DNA of 64,000 nt from the NCBI RefSeq assembly GCF_002140915.1, contig NZ_NGKU01000001.1:1-64000 (forward strand). The letters are read 5' to 3'. Below, one piece after another: positions 56,941-64,000 of the stretch. Source of the stretch: Candidatus Enterococcus testudinis. Its GTDB lineage: Bacteria; Bacillota; Bacilli; Lactobacillales; Enterococcaceae. Under the pieces are notes generated by a model, which did no database searches, was not told where the DNA came from, and was given only the letters and a program-made list of their open reading frames with translations. Positions within the stretch are counted from its first letter, which is position 1; each line of letters starts with the position of its first letter. The position numbers and the translations under genes were made by a program.

Positions 56941-58398
56941 ATGACGAAAGTACGTGTACGTTACGCGCCAAGTCCAACAGGACATCTACACATCGGCAAT
57001 GCCCGGACGGCTTTATTCAACTATTTATTTGCCCGTCACAACGATGGTGATTTTATCATCCGCATCGAAGATACGGATCAAAAACGAAATATTGAAGACG
57101 GTGAAAAAAGCCAGTTAGAAAACCTGAAATGGCTAGGAATGGATTGGGATGAATCCCCTGCTGAACCAGGTGCTTACGGCCCTTACCGTCAATCAGAACG
57201 CGGAGAGCTTTATCAACCGCTGATCGATCAATTGCTTGCAAGCAACCGTGCCTATAAATGCTATTGTACAGAAGAAGAGCTGGAAGCTGAACGAGAAGGC
57301 CAAAGAGCCCGTGGTGAAATGCCACATTATGGCGGCACATGTGCCAATTTGACGCCTGAAGAACAAGCTGAAAAAGAAGCGCAAGGCTTAGAGCCGGTTA
57401 TTCGCTTCCGTGTGTCTCGTAATACTGAATACAAATTCCAAGATATGGTCAAAGGTGAAATCGTCTTTGAATCAGACAATGTTGGTGGTGATTTTGTCAT
57501 CCAAAAACGTGATGGCATGCCGACTTACAACTTTGCCGTTGCAGTCGACGACCACCATATGAAAATCACTCATGTGTTGCGTGGAGACGATCATATTGCG
57601 AATACACCAAAACAATTGATGATTTACGAAGCATTTGGTTGGCAAGCACCAGAATTTGGTCATATGACACTGATCATCAACAGCGAAACTGGGAAAAAAT
57701 TAAGCAAACGGGATGAATCGATCTTACAATTTATCGAACAATACCGCGAACTTGGTTATTTACCTGAAGCAATGTTCAATTTCATTGCATTATTAGGCTG
57801 GTCGCCAGTTGGGGAAGAAGAAATCTTCTCTCAAGAAGAATTGATCAAAATCTTCGATCCAGAACGCTTGAGCAAATCTCCGGCTGCATTTGATGCGAAG
57901 AAATTAGAATGGGTCAACAATCAATATATGAAACAAATGGACTTGGAAGAATTAACAGCTATGTGTGTGCCTTATCTAGTCAAAGCTGGTCGGATCGATG
58001 AAGCAACTGCTGCTGATAAACAAGATTGGCTGCAAAAAATCGTTTCATTGTATCAACCACAAATGAGCTATGCCGCGCAAATCGTTGATTTATCTGACTT
58101 ATTCTTTGAAGAACATCCTGTTTTAGATGATGCAGCAAAAGAAGTATTGGCAGGTGAGACAGTACCGACTGTCTTACAAGCATTCAAAGAAAAATTGAGT
58201 GCATTGCCAGTTGTTGAAGCGGCGGCTGTCAAAGCAGCAATCAAAGAGATTCAAAAAGAAACAGGCATCAAAGGCAAGAACTTGTTCATGCCGATCCGTG
58301 TAGCCGTTTCAGGTCAAACCCACGGACCAGAATTACCAGATACTGTTGAATTATTAGGGAAAGAAAAAGCCCTTGATCATTTAAATAACGTATTATAA
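56941..58398 (+). CDS. gltX: glutamyl-tRNA synthetase
   Basis: Class I enzyme of 485 aa. The HIGH motif appears as [18 protein letters not shown] (about 10-27) and KMSKS as KLSKRDESI (about 254). Firmicutes usually use a non-discriminating GltX that also charges tRNA-Gln, later amidated by GatCAB. The C-terminal anticodon domain is helical. GAGG lies upstream of ATG. Control is not by T-box; the only notable element is a 24-bp palindrome before the RBS. The cysE T-box follows the stop. Confidence 0.97.
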   Translation: MTKVRVRYAPSPTGHLHIGNARTALFNYLFARHNDGDFIIRIEDTDQKRNIEDGEKSQLENLKWLGMDWDESPAEPGAYGPYRQSERGELYQPLIDQLLASNRAYKCYCTEEELEAEREGQRARGEMPHYGGTCANLTPEEQAEKEAQGLEPVIRFRVSRNTEYKFQDMVKGEIVFESDNVGGDFVIQKRDGMPTYNFAVAVDDHHMKITHVLRGDDHIANTPKQLMIYEAFGWQAPEFGHMTLIINSETGKKLSKRDESILQFIEQYRELGYLPEAMFNFIALLGWSPVGEEEIFSQEELIKIFDPERLSKSPAAFDAKKLEWVNNQYMKQMDLEELTAMCVPYLVKAGRIDEATAADKQDWLQKIVSLYQPQMSYAAQIVDLSDLFFEEHPVLDDAAKEVLAGETVPTVLQAFKEKLSALPVVEAAAVKAAIKEIQKETGIKGKNLFMPIRVAVSGQTHGPELPDTVELLGKEKALDHLNNVL

Positions 58399-58403
58399 AC
58401 ACA

Positions 58404-58432
58404 TTGAATAGACGAAGTACTGTTGCTTTTAT
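58404..58432 (+). promoter_or_regulatory. possible cysE operon promoter
   Basis: TTGAAT (58404-58409), 17-nt spacer and TTTTAT (58427-58432) with a TGC extension. It sits just before the T-box. Confidence 0.4.
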
Positions 58433-58435
58433 TTT

Positions 58436-58628
58436 AGAGAGATCACGGGTGGTGCAAGTGATCATAAAAGGATGGGAAATGCACCTATGAGTGGCTTTGG
58501 CGCAAGTCAAAGACGGCCTAGCGGACGTTACCCGCTTTGAGGCAGGCTATTGTCTGCAAACAAAAGTGGGACCACGCAGGAAAGCGTCTTTTGGATAAGG
58601 AAACTTATTTGAAAGACGTTTTTTTTGT
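58436..58628 (+). promoter_or_regulatory. T-box leader (cysteine) with terminator
   Basis: Stem I begins AGAGAGATCAC (58436) with GGTGCAAGTGATC. The specifier is probably UGC, a Cys codon, at 58480-58482 (GGAAA-TGC-ACC). The T-box core reads GTGGGACCACGC (58566-58577), a shortened variant. The terminator pairs GCGTCTTT (58584-58591) with AAAGACGT (58612-58619) before eight T. Uncharged tRNA-Cys would allow transcription of cysE-cysS. Confidence 0.88.
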
Positions 58629-58658
58629 ACATAAAGCGCGCATAAAGCAGGTGAAAAG

Positions 58659-59204
58659 ATGACTTGGTTCAAAAAAGCAATCGCGGCAACAAAACAATAT
58701 GATCCTTCTGCACGTTCAACATTGGAGATCGTGGTGACGTATCCAGGATTTCATGCACTATTCTGGCATCGCTGGGCGCACTTTTTATTTCGCCATCACT
58801 TGTATTTCATTGCGAAAGTGACCGCCCAATTTTGGCGTATGCTTACAGGGATTGAGATTCACCCTGGGGCACAGATTGGCCAAGGGGTGTTTATTGATCA
58901 CGGCATGGGTGTTGTGATTGGTGAAACAGCGATCGTAGAAGATGATGTCGTCTTATTCCATGGCGTGACATTAGGCGGTACGGGCAAGGATCGCGGCAAG
59001 CGGCATCCAACAATCAAAAAAGGGGCATTTATATCCGCCCATGCGCAGATTTTAGGGCCAGTGACTATTGGTGAACGGGCCAAAATCGGGGCGAGTGCAG
59101 TTGTATTGACTGATATCCCAGCAGATGCAACGGCTGTCGGTATTCCTGCACAAGTCGCACGAATCAAAGGAAAGAAGGTTATCCATAATGATAAAAATTT
59201 ATAA
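58659..59204 (+). CDS. cysE: serine O-acetyltransferase
   Basis: Makes O-acetylserine, the precursor of cysteine. The protein has 181 aa, the short form. An N-terminal helical part is followed by left-handed beta-helix hexapeptide repeats ([20 protein letters not shown] region, about 66-85) with the catalytic His in [11 protein letters not shown] and [18 protein letters not shown]. It is first behind a cysteine T-box and overlaps cysS by 17 nt, linking cysteine synthesis to its charging onto tRNA. Confidence 0.95.
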   Translation: MTWFKKAIAATKQYDPSARSTLEIVVTYPGFHALFWHRWAHFLFRHHLYFIAKVTAQFWRMLTGIEIHPGAQIGQGVFIDHGMGVVIGETAIVEDDVVLFHGVTLGGTGKDRGKRHPTIKKGAFISAHAQILGPVTIGERAKIGASAVVLTDIPADATAVGIPAQVARIKGKKVIHNDKNL

Positions 59205-60597
59205 TACACTGACACGTCAAAAAGAAGAATTCCAGCCATTAGTCCCTAATAAAGTGAAGATGTACGTGTGCGGACCAACTGTCTATAACTATATCCATAT
59301 CGGCAATGGCCGCAGTACCGTTTCATTTGATACGATCCGCCGTTATTTTGAATATCGCGGGTATGAAGTGGATTATTTGATGAATTTTACGGATGTCGAT
59401 GATAAAATCATTCGAGCAGCCAAAGAATTAGAAACAACGGCACCCGCCGTCGCAGAGCGCTTTATTGCCGCATTCAATGAAGATACCGCCGCATTGAATG
59501 TCAAACCAGCTACGATGAATCCACGAGTGATGGATCATATCGACGATATCATTGCGTTTATTGCTGCGCTAGTTGAAAAAGGCTATGCTTATCCTGTGCA
59601 GGGGGATGTGTACTATCGTACCCGCAAGTTTGCGACGTATGGTCAATTGAGCGATCAGTCTATCGATGAGTTAGAGGTAGGTGCAAGTCAACGTACCGGT
59701 GATGAGCAGCAAATCAAAGAAGATCCTTTAGATTTTGCCTTGTGGAAAGCGGCGAAAGAAGGGGAGATTTCTTGGGCATCTCCGTGGGGACCGGGACGAC
59801 CAGGCTGGCATATCGAATGTTCAGTGATGGCCACCAAACATTTAGGGGATACCATTGACATCCACGGTGGGGGGCAAGATTTGACTTTCCCGCATCATGA
59901 AAATGAAATTGCCCAGAGCGAAGCCAAAACCGGTCACACGTTTGCGCATTACTGGATGCACAATGGCTATGTGACGATTGGGGAACAAGAGGAAAAAATG
60001 AGCAAATCTCTTGGAAACTTCGTGACGGTCCATGATATGATCCAACAAGTCGACCCTCAAGTATTGCGCTTTTTCTTGGCAACAACACAATACCGGCGAC
60101 CAATCAGATACAGTGAAACGACCGTTAGAGAAGCAGAGACCAATCTGCAAAAATTGCGTACCACTTATGAAAACGCCCGTTTCCGCTTAGCAAATCGTGG
60201 GACCGATGAAGCAAAAACCAGCGAAGTGCCCGTTTTGGCAGATTTTGAAGCGCGGTTTATCACAGAAATGGATGATGATTTCAATGCGGCCAATGGGATC
60301 ACTGTCGTTTATGAACTGGCAAAATGGATCAATCTAGCCACAGAAGATCCGACGATTGATTTGGCTGTTTTGGCGGCGGCAGTCACCAAATTCAGTGCGT
60401 GGTTAAGTGTTTTTGGTATCTACTTTGTGACAGATACCTTACTAGATGAAGATATCGAAGCGTTGATCAATGAACGGATCGCTGCCCGTCATGCCAAAGA
60501 TTTTGCCCGCAGTGATCAAATCCGTGATGAGTTGAAAGAACAAGGAATCATTTTGGAAGATACAGCGCAAGGAACAAGATGGAGAAGAGACGCATGA
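59188..60597 (+). CDS. cysS: cysteinyl-tRNA synthetase
   Basis: Class I enzyme of 469 aa. A zinc site begins at [18 protein letters not shown] (about 27-44), which includes the HIGH motif, and the remaining ligands are in the GWHIECS region (about 208) and [15 protein letters not shown] is [10 protein letters not shown] (about 269). ATG 59188 overlaps the cysE end; AAGAAGG is the RBS. The stop overlaps mrnC (ATGA), so translation is coupled. Confidence 0.96.
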   Translation: MIKIYNTLTRQKEEFQPLVPNKVKMYVCGPTVYNYIHIGNGRSTVSFDTIRRYFEYRGYEVDYLMNFTDVDDKIIRAAKELETTAPAVAERFIAAFNEDTAALNVKPATMNPRVMDHIDDIIAFIAALVEKGYAYPVQGDVYYRTRKFATYGQLSDQSIDELEVGASQRTGDEQQIKEDPLDFALWKAAKEGEISWASPWGPGRPGWHIECSVMATKHLGDTIDIHGGGQDLTFPHHENEIAQSEAKTGHTFAHYWMHNGYVTIGEQEEKMSKSLGNFVTVHDMIQQVDPQVLRFFLATTQYRRPIRYSETTVREAETNLQKLRTTYENARFRLANRGTDEAKTSEVPVLADFEARFITEMDDDFNAANGITVVYELAKWINLATEDPTIDLAVLAAAVTKFSAWLSVFGIYFVTDTLLDEDIEALINERIAARHAKDFARSDQIRDELKEQGIILEDTAQGTRWRRDA

Positions 60598-61028
60598 GAG
60601 ATTACAAACAATTGAATGGTTTGGCATTGGCCTATGTGGGTGATGCAATCTACGAAGTCTATATTCGTGATTATTTAGTGGCACAAGGACAAACTAGACC
60701 CAATCAGCTGCATCATATGGCCACGCATTATGTTTCTGCCAAAGCACAAGCAGCATTGATCCAAAAAATGCTGGACGATGAGATACTAACAGAAGAAGAA
60801 TATGATTTTTACCGTCGCGGCCGCAACAGTAAGAGTCATACCGGAGCCAAAAATGCCGATATAACCACCTATCGCATTGCTACAGGCTTTGAATCATTGA
60901 TCGGGTATTTGCACCTGACAGAACAAAAGGAACGCTTAGACGAGCTGATAGCTTGGTGTATTAAGAAAGTAGGAGAAGATGATGCGAGAAAAACAACAAA
61001 GAAACCGCCCCAACAAAAAAAACGCTAA
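60594..61028 (+). CDS. mrnC: Mini-ribonuclease 3
   Basis: RNase III-like enzyme of 144 aa without a double-stranded RNA domain; it matures 23S rRNA. The catalytic helix is [18 protein letters not shown] (about 10-27), and the second acidic site is in [19 protein letters not shown]. Start ATG 60594 overlaps the cysS stop. Its Lys-rich C-terminus overlaps rlmB by 47 nt, a long overlap in a different frame. Confidence 0.94.
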   Translation: MRDYKQLNGLALAYVGDAIYEVYIRDYLVAQGQTRPNQLHHMATHYVSAKAQAALIQKMLDDEILTEEEYDFYRRGRNSKSHTGAKNADITTYRIATGFESLIGYLHLTEQKERLDELIAWCIKKVGEDDARKTTKKPPQQKKR

Positions 61029-61797
61029 ACCTAGAAACGATCGGCCAAAGGAAACAAGTACAGAAGCGGTTGAAGATAATTTCGTCTTCGGTTTCCACGC
61101 CGTAACGGAAGCCTTAAAAGAAGGGCGAGGCAATAAATTATTCTTATCAGAAGATGCCCGCGGTGAAAAAATCGATACCTTGAAGGAAGCAGCTCGAGAA
61201 CAAGCTGTCCCAGTCAAATGGGTACCAAAACAAAAATTGGATCTTATGAGCGATCAAGGCGTGCATCAAGGGATGTTATTGGCCATCACACCTTATCAAT
61301 ATTTGACCCTTGATGAGTTGTTGGAACAAACCAAAGAAAACCCGATTTATCTGATTTTGGATAATCTAGAAGATCCCCACAATTTTGGGTCTATTTTAAG
61401 AACAGCAGATGCCAGTGGGATTGATGGTGTTATTATTCCTAAACATCGGGCAGTCGGTATTACCCCGGTTGTCGTCAAGACATCTACTGGTGCAGTTGAG
61501 CATGTTCCAGTGGCACGAGTAACCAATCTGACCCAAGCCATTCAACAATTAAAAAAAGCCGGTTTCTGGATTTTTGGTACTGATATGGCGGGTAGTGATT
61601 ATCGTACGTGGAATGCCCAAGGTTCAGTTGGTCTGATCATTGGCAACGAAGGCCGGGGCATGGGAGAAGGACTCAAAAAAGAGGTCGATCAAATGTTGAC
61701 GATTCCGATGACTGGGCATGTCCAAAGTTTGAATGCCAGTGTTGCTGCTGGATTGTTGATGTATCAAGCGTACACGAGTCGAAATGGGGTTTCTTAA
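60982..61797 (+). CDS. rlmB: 23S rRNA 2'-O-methyltransferase RlmB (SpoU family)
   Basis: SPOUT-fold enzyme of 271 aa that methylates G2251 of 23S rRNA. A basic, disordered N-terminus ([19 protein letters not shown]) precedes the L30e-like substrate domain ([12 protein letters not shown], about 34). The trefoil-knot motifs are [19 protein letters not shown] (about 130), [11 protein letters not shown] and [16 protein letters not shown] 60982 gives better RBS spacing than 60979. It overlaps yacP by 1 nt. Confidence 0.95.
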   Translation: MREKQQRNRPNKKNAKPRNDRPKETSTEAVEDNFVFGFHAVTEALKEGRGNKLFLSEDARGEKIDTLKEAAREQAVPVKWVPKQKLDLMSDQGVHQGMLLAITPYQYLTLDELLEQTKENPIYLILDNLEDPHNFGSILRTADASGIDGVIIPKHRAVGITPVVVKTSTGAVEHVPVARVTNLTQAIQQLKKAGFWIFGTDMAGSDYRTWNAQGSVGLIIGNEGRGMGEGLKKEVDQMLTIPMTGHVQSLNASVAAGLLMYQAYTSRNGVS

Positions 61798-62315
61798 TGA
61801 AGAATCCCCTGCTGATCGTTGATGGCTATAATATGATCGGTGCATGGCCGGAACTTGTGTTGTTAAAAAATCAAGATCGTTTGGAAGATGCAAGAGAAGC
61901 GTTGCTCCATCGTTTATCCAACTATTCAAAATACGAAGGATTAAAAATAATCGTTGTCTTTGATGCGCAACTGGTGCCCGGTGTTACGCAAAGTTATACG
62001 AAGTACCAACTTGAGGTGATTTTCACCGAAGAAGGGGAAACGGCAGATAGCTATATTGAGCGCGTTGCCGGTGAATTAAACAACCGTTTGACGCAAGTGA
62101 CAGTAGCAACGAGTGATTTGGCTGAACAATGGGTGATCTTTTCCCAAGGTGCCTTACGGACATCTGCCCGTGAACTTTATAAAAGTATCGAGAAGACCGA
62201 AAAGGATATCCATCAGCATCAAACAGATCTGTCTTTTAAAGACTTTCGACGCAACTCACCTTGGACAGCGGAGCAGTTGGCAGAGCTGAATAAGAAATTG
62301 CATGATTTGAGTTAG
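61797..62315 (+). CDS. yacP: NYN-domain endoribonuclease YacP (Rae1)
   Basis: Protein of 172 aa. The NYN/PIN-like fold has its acidic residues in LLIVDGYNMIGAW (about 5-17), VVFDAQLVPG and the VATSDLAEQW region (about 102-111). In Bacillus, Rae1 enters the ribosomal A site and cuts mRNA during translation. The start overlaps the rlmB stop codon, and the cluster cysE-cysS-mrnC-rlmB-yacP is conserved in firmicutes. Confidence 0.93.
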   Translation: MKNPLLIVDGYNMIGAWPELVLLKNQDRLEDAREALLHRLSNYSKYEGLKIIVVFDAQLVPGVTQSYTKYQLEVIFTEEGETADSYIERVAGELNNRLTQVTVATSDLAEQWVIFSQGALRTSARELYKSIEKTEKDIHQHQTDLSFKDFRRNSPWTAEQLAELNKKLHDLS

Positions 62316-62370
62316 GGACAAAATTGAACTGGCAAATGAGAAGATAGGGGAACCGTTTATGTTACGCTCT

Positions 62371-62394
62371 TTTTGTATTCAAACACATACAAAA
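62371..62394 (+). repeat. inverted repeat overlapping the sigma-factor RBS
   Basis: TTTTGTAT (62371-62378) and ATACAAAA (62387-62394) form a perfect 8-bp inverted repeat around TCAAACAC. The right arm runs into the RBS AAAAGGAG (62391-62398). In RNA it would partly hide the ribosome site; in DNA it could be an operator. Confidence 0.5.
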
Positions 62395-62406
62395 GGAGTG
62401 ACATGA

Positions 62407-62964
62407 ATGGCAAGTACAGAAAGGCAATACTCGGATTATTTTGAAGAGAAGTTTCGACAATACCAGCCAGTGGTAGAAATTCTTTATAAGAAATACTACT
62501 TGAGAGATTACGATTTCGATGATTGGCTGCAAGAAGGTCGCATCGTATTTGATAAGTGCCTCAAGGCGTATGATCCTGATAAAGGAACCACGATCGGTGT
62601 CTTGTTCAAGCGCTCCTTCGAAAATCGTATCTGCAGTCTGTTGCGTATCCAGCAAGCACAAAAACGCAAAGCGCAAGCGGATGCATGCTCATTGGAAGAG
62701 AAAATCGCCAATGAAGGTGGACACTTTTTAACAGACAATAATCGTCAAAAAGAACAGATCGAAGCGCAAATGATCATTCATGATGCATTGCCAAGTTACC
62801 CGAAAGAACTTTCCCAACTTGAAGGATTGGTTATAATGAATTTCCTCAAAGGATTAGAACTTGAACAAATTGCTGCGCAAGAAAAACTTCCCTACGACAA
62901 GATAAAAAGCGCTTTCAATCGTGGCAGATCAAAGATGATAACGCTTTTTATGGAAGGTTCATAA
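62407..62964 (+). CDS. sigma-70 family alternative sigma factor (SigH/ComX-like)
   Basis: Protein of 185 aa. Region 2 is recognisable: YYLRDYDFDDWLQEGRIVF and KCLKAYDPDKG (about 30-62), the core-binding and -10 part, with FENRICSLLR following. The C-terminal region 4 has a helix-turn-helix near 140-175 (LEQIAAQEKLPYDKIKSAFNRG). Enterococcal relatives at the same place after yacP have been named SigH or ComX-like and are linked to competence-type promoters in other firmicutes; no regulon is known here. AAGGAG is 8 nt before ATG, partly within an inverted repeat. Confidence 0.82.
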   Translation: MASTERQYSDYFEEKFRQYQPVVEILYKKYYLRDYDFDDWLQEGRIVFDKCLKAYDPDKGTTIGVLFKRSFENRICSLLRIQQAQKRKAQADACSLEEKIANEGGHFLTDNNRQKEQIEAQMIIHDALPSYPKELSQLEGLVIMNFLKGLELEQIAAQEKLPYDKIKSAFNRGRSKMITLFMEGS

Positions 62965-63000
62965 AAATCTTATTGAAACGACATTTATTTTGTGGTAAAC

Positions 63001-63029
63001 TTGAAATTTTCTGCCATTCGTGGTATGAT
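63001..63029 (+). promoter_or_regulatory. veg promoter (strong)
   Basis: TTGAAA (63001-63006), 17-nt spacer and TATGAT (63024-63029), 20 bp before ATG. The Bacillus veg promoter is a classic strong sigma-A promoter with similar short leader. Confidence 0.8.
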
Positions 63030-63048
63030 GTTACTCGAGGTGAATGCG

Positions 63049-63294
63049 ATGCCAACAACTTTAGCAACGATCAAGAAAGATTTAGAATGCCGTATCGGTA
63101 GTGAGATTATGCTGGTTGCTCAAACTGGACGTAAGCGTCAAACCGAGCGTCGCGGTGTTTTGACAGAGACATATCCTTCTGTTTTTGTCGTAGATTTGGA
63201 TCCAAATGAAAATTCATTTGAACGCGTTTCTTACAGCTATTCCGATATCTTAACAAGAACAGTTGAAATTGAATTTTTATCAGAAGCAGTGTAA
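63049..63294 (+). CDS. veg: Veg family protein
   Basis: Small beta-rich protein of 81 aa. The pattern TLATIKKDLECRIGSEIML and RGVLTETYPSVFVV is typical of Veg. In Bacillus it promotes biofilm genes by affecting SinR. ATG 63049 follows CGAGGTG; a longer open frame to 62992 covers the promoter. It is monocistronic with a terminator after it. Confidence 0.92.
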   Translation: MPTTLATIKKDLECRIGSEIMLVAQTGRKRQTERRGVLTETYPSVFVVDLDPNENSFERVSYSYSDILTRTVEIEFLSEAV

Positions 63295-63300
63295 TGACAG

Positions 63301-63329
63301 AAGAGTTGACGATTGTTGACTCTTTTTTG
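63301..63329 (+). terminator. veg terminator
   Basis: AGAGTTGA pairs with TTGACTCT-type sequence (two G-T pairs) around a short loop, followed by six T. Confidence 0.7.
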
Positions 63330-63355
63330 TTTTTTAATGAAAGGGGGCATGACAT

Positions 63356-63799
63356 GTGTTTGTATGTAAACAATTAAGTGCAATGTCAGCTGATACTTTT
63401 TGCCGGTTGGCACAAGTACGTACCGCTGTCTTTGTAGTAGAACAAGCATGTGCTTATCAAGAAATCGATGCCATCGATCAAAGAGCCTATCATTTATGGG
63501 CCGCCGATGAGCAAGAAACGATCATCTCTTATGCCCGTATCTTTTTACAAGATGAGGTCGTCCATTTTGGGCGTGTGCTTGTTGCACCAGCGTATCGCGG
63601 TCAAGGAGAAGGCCATCGCTTGCTGCAAGCAATCTTGCACCAGATTCAGACCCTTTATCCAATGCGCGAGATCCGTATCGAAGCACAAGCGCATTTGGCG
63701 GGATATTATGGCCAGTATGGCTTTGAATCAATCAGTGCACCCTATGAAGAAGATGGTATCTTGCATATCCGCATGAAAAAAGAATCCTTCGCCAACTAG
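63356..63799 (+). CDS. GNAT-family N-acetyltransferase, ElaA-like
   Basis: Protein of 147 aa. The acetyl-CoA loop is VLVAPAYRGQGEGHRLL (about 74-90), with the R/QxxGxG/A pattern RGQGEG. Upstream ACAYQEIDAIDQRAYHLWA and downstream AQAHLAGYYGQYGFE are typical of ElaA-like acyltransferases. The substrate is unknown. The start is GTG at 63356, 7 nt after AAGGGGG; the ATG at 63354 is out of frame and closes after a few codons. The stop lies inside the terminator shared with mscL. Confidence 0.85.
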   Translation: MFVCKQLSAMSADTFCRLAQVRTAVFVVEQACAYQEIDAIDQRAYHLWAADEQETIISYARIFLQDEVVHFGRVLVAPAYRGQGEGHRLLQAILHQIQTLYPMREIRIEAQAHLAGYYGQYGFESISAPYEEDGILHIRMKKESFAN

Positions 63800-63827
63800 A
63801 ACGCTTCTAGTGGGAAAGGATTCTTTT
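63776..63827. terminator. bidirectional terminator, GNAT gene and mscL
   Basis: AAAAGAATCCTT pairs with AAGGATTCTTTT, with CTAGAA/TTCTAG forming an inner stem. It overlaps the end of the GNAT gene and abuts the mscL stop. Confidence 0.82.
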
Positions 63828-63829
63828 GT

Positions 63830-64000
63830 TTATTGCTCTGTTTTGGTATCAAATAACTGATCCAATTGTTCATTTGGCAAAGTGCCAGTTGTCTGTGCTT
63901 TTAATAAGTCGCGAATTTCTTCTAAATAGTCTTCAGCAGTGATTTCTGGCGCTACTTCTTCCTCTTCTTGAGGATGCAAGTTGCGTAATTTGTTGACTGC
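63830..64000 (-). CDS. mscL: large-conductance mechanosensitive channel MscL, C-terminal part (runs off the window)
   Basis: The last 56 residues are visible. They begin AVNKLRNLHPQ, which matches the end of the second membrane helix (AINKLRR in relatives), continue with an acidic linker, and include EEIRDLLKAQ, the cytoplasmic helix bundle typical of MscL. A tail of about 20 residues (TTGTLPNEQLDQLF...) follows. The channel releases solutes on hypo-osmotic shock. The 5' part lies to the right of the window. Confidence 0.85.
   Translation of the reverse strand, partial: AVNKLRNLHPQEEEEVAPEITAEDYLEEIRDLLKAQTTGTLPNEQLDQLFDTKTEQ

Overview
The window reads as the replication-origin region of an Enterococcus chromosome. 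The 16S rRNA on the minus strand (about 965-2528) has a V1 loop and other variable regions that I recognise from the E. casseliflavus / E. gallinarum group; this species call is from memory. The gene order (croRS, serS, guaB, parBA, rsmG, mnmGE, jag, yidC, rnpA, rpmH, oriC, dnaA, dnaN, recF, gyrBA, rpsF-ssb-rpsR, gdpP, rplI, dnaB, purA) is the standard firmicute origin neighbourhood.

Layout. 1-3.0 kb: 5' part of a 23S gene, a tRNA-less spacer, a complete 16S gene and four tandem rRNA promoters, all reading left. 3.2-12.7 kb (plus strand, against the replication fork): a CroRS-type two-component system, a serine T-box with serS, a membrane-anchored polysaccharide deacetylase, and a TetR-controlled ABC exporter. 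12.7-18.7 kb (minus): guaB, a PadR-controlled 14-TM drug exporter, ychF and two small conserved genes. 18.7-24.6 kb: parB, parA, rsmG, then an envelope/general stress cluster (AmaP, DUF2273, Asp23/Gls24, an SDR, a DUF2188 protein). 24.6-30.9 kb (minus): mnmG-mnmE and jag-yidC-rnpA-rpmH. 31.0-32.9 kb: a bipartite oriC with DnaA boxes on both sides of dnaA and a DnaA-trio-like element before dnaN. 32.9-46.7 kb (plus): dnaN, yaaA, recF, gyrB, gyrA, rpsF-ssb-rpsR, gdpP-rplI, dnaB, purA. 46.8-56.8 kb: degV, an ABC-F protein, a ZIP transporter, proBA, dut, radA and yacL. 56.9-64 kb: gltX, a cysteine T-box with cysE-cysS-mrnC-rlmB-yacP, an alternative sigma factor, veg, a GNAT protein, and the end of mscL.

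How the parts fit. Replication initiation (dnaA, dnaN, oriC), fork enzymes (gyrase, dnaB, ssb, recF) and segregation (parAB plus three parS-like sites at 12.7, 40.7 and 41.6 kb) are grouped around the origin. Translation and tRNA-charging genes are regulated by two T-boxes. Drug and envelope stress functions occupy the left arm.

Most notable points: GdpP, the c-di-AMP phosphodiesterase, lacks its membrane and PAS domains. Two face-to-face promoters share a palindromic -10 inside a probable TetR operator. A perfect 24-bp palindrome precedes gltX. A terminator-like hairpin sits in the mnmE leader. A plus-strand terminator with no upstream gene suggests a small RNA near rsmG. A parS-like element near rsmG looks rearranged or decayed. 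No CRISPR array, insertion sequence, prophage or tRNA gene was seen.
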